The position numbers and the translations under genes were made by a program. Source: Spirochaetales bacterium Spiro_01 (GTDB taxonomy: Bacteria; Spirochaetota; Spirochaetia; Sphaerochaetales; Sphaerochaetaceae). From it: a stretch of 5,321 nucleotides of DNA. The stretch is from NCBI GenBank assembly GCA_001604265.1, contig LVBC01000117.1, positions 1 to 5,321 of the forward strand. Direction: 5' to 3'. The notes beneath the pieces are model-generated. The model had not been told where the DNA came from. It made no database searches and saw only the letters and a list, made by a program, of their open reading frames with translations. Below are positions 1-5,214 of this stretch, one piece after another. Position 1 is the first letter of the stretch. Each line of letters begins with the position of its first letter.

Positions 1-447
1 AGAGAACACAAAGCCGTTCGTCGGCATATGTGGACGGTGGAATACAGGAAAGGTGGAGATTTCGATGTCTCCGACTCTATCCACTGGCAATACGTGCCAA
101 TCTATCGGACAGATATCCGTCTTTCTATCCATCCTGAAAAGCTCGAAGAGTTTTCTTCCAATCTCTATCGCATACTCGTTTCCTGCGATGAGAAGCCTTT
201 TGGTGCGCTTTCTTATCCACAGGTTGTGTATGAGCGACGGAAGCGCATAGATGTGGTCGATATGGGCGTGAGTGAGCAGGACTGCGTCCAGGGTATCCGG
301 ATCCTGTCCCGCCTGGAGCATTGCCTGACAGGGGCTTCCAGAGGTATCGACAAGGATGGATGTACTCTCTGTCCTTACCAGAAGACTTGTATTGGAACTA
401 TCTGCAGTCTGGACACTGCCTGTATATCCAAGAATCGTCACATTCAT
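1..447 (-). CDS. Metallo-beta-lactamase-fold hydrolase, N-terminal part (runs off left edge)
   Basis: This open frame starts at the ATG ending at 447 and stays open for 149 codons to the window edge, so the C-terminus is missing. The protein begins MNVTILGYTGS, the usual first strand and glycine turn of MBL-fold enzymes, then NTSLLV at 19-24 and the strand ILVDTSG at 31-37. The metal motif HxHxDH is intact as LLTHAHIDHIYAL, giving H60, H62, D64 and H65. A further metal-ligand histidine is probably H140 in RPHMPTNGF, which resembles the corresponding motif of RNase Z-like proteins. Known members use one or two Zn (or Mn/Fe) ions to hydrolyse phosphodiesters, thioesters or lactams. No signal peptide is seen, so it is probably cytoplasmic. 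It follows phnD by 71 bp on the same strand, so a role linked to the imported compound is plausible. PhnP (cyclic ribose phosphate phosphodiesterase of C-P lyase operons) is the obvious comparison, but the PhnP-type cysteine cluster near the N-terminus is absent. Family confident; substrate unknown. Confidence 0.88.
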   Translation of the reverse strand, partial: MNVTILGYTGSVQTADSSNTSLLVRTESTSILVDTSGSPCQAMLQAGQDPDTLDAVLLTHAHIDHIYALPSLIHNLWIRKRTKRLLIAGNEYAIEIGRKLFELFRMDRKTDICPIDWHVLPVDRVGDIEISTFPVFHRPHMPTNGFVFS

Positions 448-452
448 ATCTA

Positions 453-457
453 CTCCC
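453..457 (-). promoter_or_regulatory. Ribosome binding site deciding the MBL-hydrolase start
   Basis: GGGAG lies 5 nt before the ATG ending at 447. An in-frame ATG four codons earlier (ending at 459) overlaps this site and has no Shine-Dalgarno of its own. The later ATG also places MNVTILG at the N-terminus, where MBL proteins usually begin, so it is preferred. Confidence 0.6.
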
Positions 458-467
458 ATATCAATGA

Positions 468-497
468 CAATGCTTGCAGGTCACCCCGCAAGCATTG
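468..497 (-). promoter_or_regulatory. Intercistronic RNA hairpin, 13-bp stem with GNRA tetraloop
   Basis: Read on the minus strand, CAATGCTTGCGGG (497-485), GTGA (484-481) and CCTGCAAGCATTG (480-468) form an uninterrupted 13-bp stem with one G.U pair, closed by a GUGA loop of the GNRA class. No U-run follows, so it is not a classical intrinsic terminator. It sits just after the phnD stop and ends 10 nt before the MBL Shine-Dalgarno. By analogy with hairpins after binding-protein genes in importer operons (for example malE-malF), it could block 3'-5' exonucleases and raise phnD mRNA relative to the downstream gene. That role is inferred. It could also be a copy of a dispersed palindromic element. 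Confidence 0.7.
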
Positions 498-519
498 CAT
501 ATTCCATACTGCGAATCAT
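481..519 (-). other. 12-codon mini-ORF coupled to the phnD stop
   Basis: The phnD stop and an ATG overlap as TAATG. This ATG opens a 12-codon frame (MIRSMEYAMLAG) ending in TGA inside the hairpin loop. The same frame then stays open through the MBL gene, so this single TGA is all that separates the two. There is no clear Shine-Dalgarno, so any translation would come from ribosomes terminating on phnD. It may be a coupling leader, a remnant of an older start of the hydrolase gene, or chance. Confidence 0.25.
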
Positions 520-1505
520 TACTCGTTGAGAAGCTTTGCAACTGCTTCGGAACCAGCTCTGATGGTCCTGAGGACCTCATAGTCGGAGTCATAGTCGATC
601 TTGATGAATCTGTCATCCTCTGGCCAGGACTCCTTGAGCTTCGAGCCCTCCCATGGGAATGTGAGGAATGCCTCCTCGATCTTTGCGGCGAGTTCTGGCT
701 TGAGCTTGTTGGTAACGCCCCATGCGGTTACAGGGAATACCTTGGACTCATAGATGAATGAACCCCAGCCTGCGTGGTCAGGAACACGGCCACCCTTCTC
801 CATTCTGGTAAGAACTGTGGATGCGATTGCACCTACATCATAGTCGTCGTTGTATACGCCGAGGATGGAGTTGTCGTGCTTGCCGGAGAATGCGACCTCA
901 TAGTCCTTGCCTGGAAGGAGACCGAAGTTCTGATAGAGGAGTGCTCTAGGAGCGCTGTAGCCGGAGTTGGAGCTCTCGGATACGAATGCGACCTTCTTGC
1001 CCTTGATGTCGTCGATGCTCTTGATGCCGGAGGTGTTCTTCACGAGGAGCTGCATCTTGTAGCCGACCATACCGTTCTCAGTGCCCATTGCAGCGAGAGG
1101 AACGAAGCCACCGTGGTTGACTGCATCCTGTACAGAACCAGCTGCGAAACCGGAAACGTGGAGTCTGCCAGCTCTCATTGCCTCGACCTGGGTTGCATAG
1201 CTATCTACTGCGAACCACTTCACCTTCTTTCCGGTGACCTTCTCCATATACTTCATGAAGCCGGCAAATACATCCTCGTATACTGCCGGATCCTCGACTG
1301 GAGTGTAGGCAAAGATGAGAGTGTCCGGATCAAGCTGCTTTGCCGGATCCTCGACAAAGTCCGCGACCTTGTTTCCATCCTTGTCGACGTAGCCGAGATC
1401 GAGCTCGCCATACTGCTGCTGCTCTGCAGTTGCTTCTGTTGCGCCCTGAGCGAATAGGGAGAGACCTATGACCAGGACAAGCATGATTGTAAATAACTTT
1501 TTCAT
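519..1505 (-). CDS. phnD: Phosphonate/phosphite ABC transporter periplasmic binding protein (PhnD family)
   Basis: This is a 328-residue binding protein for a phosphorus oxyanion importer. Residues 1-19 form a Sec signal peptide (KK, a hydrophobic core, then LSLFA before QG) with no lipobox cysteine, so the mature protein should be soluble in the periplasm. Residues 31-60 are an N-terminal extension holding a calcium-loop-like DKDGNKVAD at 41-49. The two-lobed core starts near 62 (LIFAYTPVEDPAVY). Family landmarks are AMRAGRLHVSGF (109-120), the ligand-loop region SSNSGYSAP (178-186), matching the STSG-type phosphonate-binding turn of E. coli PhnD, and SGKHDNS (207-213), whose H210 aligns with a ligand-contacting histidine. 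Length is normal. The start is fixed by AAAAGGAGG five nt upstream. The gene comes last in the transporter block, after both permease genes. Exact ligand (alkylphosphonate, aminoethylphosphonate, phosphite or phosphate) cannot be decided, because several contact residues differ from E. coli PhnD. Confidence 0.93.
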   Translation of the reverse strand: MKKLFTIMLVLVIGLSLFAQGATEATAEQQQYGELDLGYVDKDGNKVADFVEDPAKQLDPDTLIFAYTPVEDPAVYEDVFAGFMKYMEKVTGKKVKWFAVDSYATQVEAMRAGRLHVSGFAAGSVQDAVNHGGFVPLAAMGTENGMVGYKMQLLVKNTSGIKSIDDIKGKKVAFVSESSNSGYSAPRALLYQNFGLLPGKDYEVAFSGKHDNSILGVYNDDYDVGAIASTVLTRMEKGGRVPDHAGWGSFIYESKVFPVTAWGVTNKLKPELAAKIEEAFLTFPWEGSKLKESWPEDDRFIKIDYDSDYEVLRTIRAGSEAVAKLLNE

Positions 1506-1510
1506 CTGAA

Positions 1511-1519
1511 CCTCCTTTT
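1511..1519 (-). promoter_or_regulatory. Strong ribosome binding site for phnD
   Basis: AAAAGGAGG, followed by 5 nt (TTCAG) and the phnD ATG, is near-consensus. It fits the need for binding protein in excess over the membrane components, since phnD lies fourth in the operon rather than near the promoter. Confidence 0.75.
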
Positions 1520-1541
1520 GTTCCGATTGAAAATGAAAGTC

Positions 1542-2354
1542 CTATGAGATTGCCTTTCTTACTGTTGCAGAGACCCACTCTGCAAAGATTACAGTAACAA
1601 AGATGACGACGAGGATCGAAAGGACCCTGTTCCAGGCAAGCAGGTTTATGGAGGAGTTCAGCAGCATGCCGATACCACCGCCACCTACGATACCGATGAT
1701 CGTCGACTCCCTGATATTGTTCTCCCACCTGTAGACTGCCGTACCTACGAAGGTTGGCATGATCTGTGGAAGATAGCCATAGACCAGTATCTGCATTCTC
1801 GATGCACCGGTTGCCGTGATAGCCTCGATAGGCTCCCTGTCTATCTCCTCGATCGCCTCGTAGTAGAGCTTGGATACCATACCAAGAGACCTTATCGCGA
1901 TTGCAAGTACACTGGCAAAGAGTCCGGGTCCGACGAGCTGTACGAGGATCATTGCCCAGATCATGCTGTTCACGGATCTGGAGGCTACGATTATCGTCAG
2001 CACGACAAGGCGGACCACCGAATTCGGAGTCGTGTTCTTTGCGGCCAGGATTGCAAGCAGGAATGAGATCACGACAGCAATCGCAGTACCGAATACGGAG
2101 ATCGTTATCGTATCCCAGAGCGCCGGTGCGATCTTCCCGAAGTACTTCACATCAGGCGGGAACATCCTTGAAAGGAAGTCCTTTATCTGTACTGGGGCAT
2201 CCAGTACGAACTCCCACGTCGTCTGCTTGCTTATGAAGGTCCAGGAGATGAGTATTGCGACGATCGCAATGAACCACAATATGAATCTGGTCCTCTCCTG
2301 CTCTGCTGTGCGCCTCTTCCAGAGGAGCTCGTTACCTTTCTGCTTGAGTGGCAT
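1542..2354 (-). CDS. phnE: Phosphonate ABC transporter permease, second PhnE paralogue
   Basis: This 270-residue inner-membrane permease is one of two non-identical PhnE subunits encoded in tandem. After a charged cytoplasmic N-terminus, the first membrane segment is near residues 24-43. Further hydrophobic segments lie near 81-105, 113-143, 144-156 and 244-260. The cytoplasmic coupling loop that contacts the ATPase (EAA motif) is IEAITATGASRMQILVYGYL at 176-195, with the conserved glycine at 183. It is followed by the PhnE-type stretch RESTIIGIVGGGGIG at 215-229. The start codon overlaps the phnE1 stop by one base (TAATG), and GAAGGAGG sits 8 nt upstream, so translation is probably coupled but also independently strong. 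It probably pairs with the other PhnE to form the channel. Family assignment is secure; substrate is not shown by this subunit. Confidence 0.93.
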   Translation of the reverse strand: MPLKQKGNELLWKRRTAEQERTRFILWFIAIVAILISWTFISKQTTWEFVLDAPVQIKDFLSRMFPPDVKYFGKIAPALWDTITISVFGTAIAVVISFLLAILAAKNTTPNSVVRLVVLTIIVASRSVNSMIWAMILVQLVGPGLFASVLAIAIRSLGMVSKLYYEAIEEIDREPIEAITATGASRMQILVYGYLPQIMPTFVGTAVYRWENNIRESTIIGIVGGGGIGMLLNSSINLLAWNRVLSILVVIFVTVIFAEWVSATVRKAIS

Positions 2355-3151
2355 TATACGATCCTCCTTCTGATGCTCGATGAGAGGTATTCGGTGATGA
2401 GTACCATGATTATGATGACAAGCAGGATCGCACCTGCAGTATTGTAGTCATACCTGTTCATTGCAGTGTTGAGCACAGTTCCGATACCGCCGGCACCTAC
2501 GATGCCGATGACAGTGGACTGTCTGAAGCTGATATCTGCACGGTAGATTGAAAGGCCTATGAACCTTGTGGCGATCTGAGGCCAGACGGCATAGACGACC
2601 ACCTGCAGCCAGTTGGCACCTGTGGACTTGACGGCCTCTATCTGCTCTTCGCTGATATTCTCGATATCCTCTGCGAGCAGCTTGCCGACGAAACCGACAG
2701 TATTGACTATCAGCGTGACTACACCAGCGAACGAGCCATAGCCGAACATGATGACGAAGATGATGCCGAGAACTACAGCATGCATGCTTCTGATTATCAT
2801 CAGGAGAGTCCTGCAGATCAGGTAGACCCACTTCGGGACCAGATTCCTGGAGGCACCGAGTGCAAGTGGAAGCGAGAGGATGACACCGATGAGCGCGGAG
2901 ACTATCGTCATTGCCACACTCTCGAGGATGCCTTCGACTATGTACTTTCCCCTGCTCTGGAAATCAGGGCGGAAGAAGCCTTCGAAGATGCTGCCCATTC
3001 GGGTCATTCCCTTTGCAATTCGCTTCGGGTCGACTGTTATCTGGGAACCTGCGACTATGAGATATATGAGGATGAGAAGCAAAAGACCATAGCGGATGTA
3101 TGCGTTCCTGATCCTGGGCTTCTTCTTCCAGGTAGTTCTGAGTTCACTCAT
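2354..3151 (-). CDS. phnE: Phosphonate ABC transporter permease, first PhnE paralogue
   Basis: This 265-residue inner-membrane permease is the partner of the following phnE. The basic N-terminus (WKKKPRIR) precedes a first membrane helix near 20-36. A periplasmic stretch follows, then helices near 73-100, 107-136, 139-160 and 238-255. The EAA coupling loop is IEAVKSTGANWLQVVVYAVW at 171-190 with glycine 178, and the conserved PhnE segment RQSTVIGIVGAGGIG is at 210-224. The two permeases align along their whole length around these motifs but are clearly diverged, so this is an old duplication giving a heterodimeric channel rather than a recent tandem copy. The start lies 6 bp after the phnC stop. 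Its GGAGAG ribosome site is formed by the last two codons of phnC (Gly-Glu), 9 nt from the ATG, which implies translational coupling. Confidence 0.93.
   Translation of the reverse strand: MSELRTTWKKKPRIRNAYIRYGLLLLILIYLIVAGSQITVDPKRIAKGMTRMGSIFEGFFRPDFQSRGKYIVEGILESVAMTIVSALIGVILSLPLALGASRNLVPKWVYLICRTLLMIIRSMHAVVLGIIFVIMFGYGSFAGVVTLIVNTVGFVGKLLAEDIENISEEQIEAVKSTGANWLQVVVYAVWPQIATRFIGLSIYRADISFRQSTVIGIVGAGGIGTVLNTAMNRYDYNTAGAILLVIIIMVLITEYLSSSIRRRIV
2363..2370 (-). promoter_or_regulatory. Ribosome binding site for the second phnE gene
   Basis: GAAGGAGG with an 8-nt spacer to the ATG lies inside the end of the preceding permease gene, which supports the annotated start and the 1-bp TAATG overlap. 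Confidence 0.7.
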
Positions 3152-3157
3152 AGGCCA

Positions 3158-3973
3158 CTACTCTCCGAGGGAGAAGATATCGCCGCTCTCCTCCTCAGCT
3201 TCCTCGCCATCCCCCTTCTTCCTGGAGATGTTCCAGTCCTCCTCACCGTATATCCTGTTGAGAACATCGGTGTTGAGCTCCTCGCTGGCGCCCTCGTAGA
3301 CGATCTGGCCTGCCTGGAGACCTATGATCCTCTGGGCGAACTGCTTTGCAAGGATGACATCGTGGATGTTTATGATGCAGGCAAGCTTCCTCTCCTGCAC
3401 CAGCTCGATTATGAGCCTCATGACCTGTCTCGAGGTCTTCGGGTCGAGGGATGCAGTAGGCTCGTCGACAAGCAGGAGATCCGGATCCTGGATGAGCGCT
3501 CTTGCGATGCCTACTCTCTGCCTCTGTCCACCGGAGAGCTGGTCTGCCCTGCTGTCGATATAGTCTGAAAGGCCGACCCTCTCAAGCAGCGCATATGCAT
3601 TTCGTATCGTTTCGGGAGGGAACTTGCGGAAGGTGCTCTTCCAGAAACCGATGTATCCAAGCTGTCCGGAGAGTACATTCTCCATGACAGTCAAACGGTC
3701 TACCAGAGCGTACTCCTGGAAGATCATTCCGATCTTCCTTCTCTGCAGCCTGAGATCCTTGTTGCTGAGCTTGCTTACATCCCTTCCACCGATAAGGATC
3801 TCGCCACTGGTAGGCTCTACAAGGCGGTTTATGCACCTTATCAGTGTACTCTTGCCAGCACCGGAGGGTCCGATCAGCGCAATGACCTCATCATCGTTGA
3901 CCGTCAGGCTGACACCCTTGAGTGCCTCCTGGCCGGACGGATACCTCTTTACAAGATTCTTGATTTCTACCAT
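3158..3973 (-). CDS. phnC: Phosphonate ABC transporter ATP-binding protein
   Basis: This 271-residue ATPase drives the importer and acts as a cytoplasmic dimer under the two PhnE subunits. All nucleotide-binding motifs are intact: Walker [10 protein letters not shown] (35-43), Q-loop Q86 in [17 protein letters not shown], signature LSGGQ (146-150), Walker B LLLVDE (166-171), D-loop SLD (175-177) and switch histidine H204 in NIHD. The segment after the Q-loop ([17 protein letters not shown]) is typical of PhnC. The frame is open further upstream to an ATG ending at 4048, but the start at 3973 is preferred: it gives the usual N-terminus [11 protein letters not shown] and has GAGGTGG 9 nt before it, whereas the extension is Phe/Tyr-rich and translated from AT-rich promoter-like DNA. 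The C-terminus carries a short, highly acidic tail (about 251-271), beyond the conserved fold. First gene of the operon. Confidence 0.95.
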   Translation of the reverse strand: MVEIKNLVKRYPSGQEALKGVSLTVNDDEVIALIGPSGAGKSTLIRCINRLVEPTSGEILIGGRDVSKLSNKDLRLQRRKIGMIFQEYALVDRLTVMENVLSGQLGYIGFWKSTFRKFPPETIRNAYALLERVGLSDYIDSRADQLSGGQRQRVGIARALIQDPDLLLVDEPTASLDPKTSRQVMRLIIELVQERKLACIINIHDVILAKQFAQRIIGLQAGQIVYEGASEELNTDVLNRIYGEEDWNISRKKGDGEEAEEESGDIFSLGE

Positions 3974-3982
3974 TTTTTTCTT

Positions 3983-3989
3983 CCACCTC
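3983..3989 (-). promoter_or_regulatory. Ribosome binding site deciding the phnC start
   Basis: GAGGTGG with a 9-nt A-rich spacer precedes the ATG at 3973. It is the reason for rejecting the longer frame beginning at 4048. Confidence 0.7.
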
Positions 3990-3996
3990 AAAGAAA

Positions 3997-4026
3997 ATGA
4001 TAGCACGCAAAAATAGACAAAAGCAA
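3997..4026 (-). promoter_or_regulatory. Candidate sigma-70-type promoter of the phn operon
   Basis: On the minus strand a TATCAT -10 hexamer (4002-3997, 5 of 6 to TATAAT) lies 18 nt after TTGCTT (4026-4021, only the TTG matching well). Predicted transcription would begin about 17 nt before the phnC ATG, leaving a very short leader that begins at the Shine-Dalgarno. The weak -35 is compensated, if at all, by the AT-rich tract upstream, which resembles an UP element. A start further upstream, from the TATATT near 4060-4065, is also possible. Predicted by eye only. Confidence 0.35.
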
Positions 4027-4104
4027 AAAAATAATCACAAAAGACCAATTATGTTCAGAATATATCCTCTTTGCAGAGAATGGACATAGGGACAGGTACA
4101 GGTC

Positions 4105-5103
4105 TCAGTATATCCTGCCCTTTCCACCATCTCCATTCTCCCAGAGATCCGCATTCATTCCCATCCTCTCCTTCAATGGTTCCGAAAGCTCTGTTATATG
4201 CTCGATGACATCGTCCGGAATCCTCTTCTCGAAGGCCTTCAGGTTCATCCTCAGCTGCTCTGGATTCCTGCAGCCGACCAGGATGCTCGAAACAGCCTTC
4301 TGGGCCTTCAGGAAGCCGAATGCAAGCTCGACCATGCTGTATCCACTCTCGGCTGAAACCTCACCAAGCCTGGCAAGGAATGGGAAGATGATATCCTCGA
4401 AGCCCGAGTCAGTATGCCTTCCCTGCTTCCATGACGAGCTGTAGAATCTCGAATTCCTTCTTCCGAGCGGTACGTCATCCACACAGTGGAACTTTCCTGT
4501 CAGAAGTCCCTGGGCAAGAGGAACATAGGCCCAGATCGTCATGCCAGCTGCAATGCTCTTATCGAGAGTACCGTTCTTCTCTATCAGGCGCCAGATAAGC
4601 GAGTATGGAAGCTGATTTGTGACAATCCTGTGCCCCTTTGAGGCATCAATGCAGCCAGGGCCGAAGTTGCACACTCCGATCTCCCTTATCTTTCCTGCCC
4701 TCTTCAGCTCCTCGTAGGCTCCGAGGGTCTCCTCCATGGGTACATCCCTGAAGGGCCAGTGGACCTGGAAGATGTCGATGTAGTCGGTCCCAAGACGTTT
4801 CAGGCTCTCATTGCAGCTTGCGATTATCTCATCCCTGTGCGGCAGGCGTACCTTTGTGCAGATGACGACCTCGCTCCTTCTATTCCTTACTGCCTTTCCG
4901 AGGACCTCCTCGGCCTTGCCATCTCCATAGCGTGGAGATGAATCGAACACTGTGATACCATTGTCGATGGCTTCATTTATGGTCCTTATGGAGACCTCAT
5001 CGTCGTTCTTTCCCCACACCTCGGCACCCGAGTAGCCCCAGGTTCCAAGGGCCATTCGGGAAAAACAGATATCGCTGTCCTTCAGTCTGTAGCTTTCCAC
5101 CAT
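4105..5103 (-). CDS. Aldo/keto reductase family oxidoreductase
   Basis: This 332-residue soluble enzyme belongs to the NAD(P)H-dependent aldo/keto reductases, which fold as a TIM barrel and reduce carbonyls to alcohols (or the reverse). The start MVESYRLKDSDICFSRMALGTWGYSG matches the usual N-terminus of the class with a glycine-rich first strand. The catalytic tetrad is complete: D54 and Y59 in FDSSPRYGDGKAEEVLG, K84 in CTKV and H115 in FQVHWP. N164 and Q165 (VTNQLPYS) should contact the nicotinamide. The cofactor phosphate/adenine site is SILVGCRNPEQLRMNL (273-288), so the protein is full length. No signal peptide or iron-sulfur cysteines are seen. The substrate is not predictable. It ends in TGA and lies 131 bp upstream of phnC behind an AT-rich promoter-like gap, so it is probably a separate transcription unit, although read-through into phn is possible because no clear terminator was found. 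Confidence 0.93.
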   Translation of the reverse strand: MVESYRLKDSDICFSRMALGTWGYSGAEVWGKNDDEVSIRTINEAIDNGITVFDSSPRYGDGKAEEVLGKAVRNRRSEVVICTKVRLPHRDEIIASCNESLKRLGTDYIDIFQVHWPFRDVPMEETLGAYEELKRAGKIREIGVCNFGPGCIDASKGHRIVTNQLPYSLIWRLIEKNGTLDKSIAAGMTIWAYVPLAQGLLTGKFHCVDDVPLGRRNSRFYSSSWKQGRHTDSGFEDIIFPFLARLGEVSAESGYSMVELAFGFLKAQKAVSSILVGCRNPEQLRMNLKAFEKRIPDDVIEHITELSEPLKERMGMNADLWENGDGGKGRIY

Positions 5104-5141
5104 GACTCTCCCTCTGGGAGTATCGTAATGGAAAGAGAGTC
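5104..5141 (-). promoter_or_regulatory. Overlapping inverted repeats covering the aldo/keto reductase ribosome binding site
   Basis: The GGGAG Shine-Dalgarno of the reductase (5112-5108, 4 bp plus start region before the ATG at 5103) is one arm of CTCCC-AGA-GGGAG (5120-5108). The adjoining GAGAGTC (5110-5104) pairs with GACTCTC at 5141-5135. The two pairings share bases 5108-5110 and exclude each other. Either would hide the ribosome site, so translation could be gated by RNA structure. Stems are only 5 and 7 bp, so the effect is speculative. No convincing promoter was identified for the reductase. Confidence 0.35.
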
Positions 5142-5214
5142 TCTGATGGAACTGTTTTTTCCGGGAAATGTACTATCGAGGCTCCCTGTTCTGGGAGTGC
5201 AACTCTGGAGATAA
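5128..5214 (+). other. Short frame with good ribosome site, possibly the displaced 5' end of the right-hand gene
   Basis: An ATG at 5128, 7 nt after GGGAG (5116-5120), opens 28 codons ending in TAA at 5212-5214. Its first 11 codons (MERESLMELFF) would join the right-hand gene's frame without a stop if one T were absent from the run at 5155-5160, reading on as REMYYRGSLFWE. By itself the second half of the short frame has no recognisable character. Confidence 0.3.

Larger units (their letters stand above)
3974..4104. other. Intergenic region between aldo/keto reductase and phnC
   Basis: This 131-bp gap is much more AT-rich than the flanking genes. It contains the candidate operon promoter and, on the plus strand, four A-tracts at 4009-4013, 4019-4022, 4025-4031 and 4039-4042. 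Their right ends are 9, 9 and 11 bp apart, close to one helical turn, so local DNA bending is possible. After the reductase stop, a 6-bp stem with a GCAA loop (4065-4080) could form in RNA but lacks a U-run. I see no convincing terminator and no Pho-box-like 11-bp direct repeats. Confidence 0.5.

Noticed and set aside
481..483. TGA recoded as a sense codon or selenocysteine
   Set aside because: TGA is the normal stop of the aldo/keto reductase here, tryptophan is encoded by TGG throughout, and the hydrolase has a good start downstream of this TGA.
28..582. 184-codon plus-strand open frame over the MBL gene
   Set aside because: The minus strand encodes an intact HxHxDH motif and MBL N-terminus here; the plus frame also crosses the phnD stop and the hairpin without any family motif.
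1284..1355. 15-bp direct repeat TGCCGGATCCTCGAC (1284-1298 and 1341-1355)
   Set aside because: Both copies encode the peptide VEDPA in PhnD (residues 51-55 and 70-74), so coding constraint and codon preference explain it, not a mobile or regulatory repeat.
774..1457. Long plus-strand open frame antisense to phnD
   Set aside because: It mirrors the codon structure of phnD, has no ribosome site or recognisable motif, and phnD is unambiguous on the other strand.
2780..3568. Long plus-strand open frame antisense to phnE1 and phnC
   Set aside because: It spans the junction of two well supported minus-strand genes and reads as acidic low-meaning sequence, typical of a shadow frame.
3974..4048. 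Upstream extension of phnC by 25 codons
   Set aside because: The extension is Phe/Tyr-rich, lies in AT-rich promoter-like DNA, and the ATG at 3973 has its own Shine-Dalgarno and the canonical PhnC N-terminus.
4065..4080. Hairpin TTCTCT-GCAA-AGAGGA after the aldo/keto reductase as a terminator
   Set aside because: The stem is 6 bp with a G.U pair and no adjacent U-run follows, so it does not meet the usual intrinsic terminator pattern.
4082..4103. CCTGTACCTGTCCCTATGTCC as a Pho box
   Set aside because: The TGTCC-like units are not spaced 11 bp apart and are too far from the candidate -10, so PhoB/PhoP control cannot be claimed.
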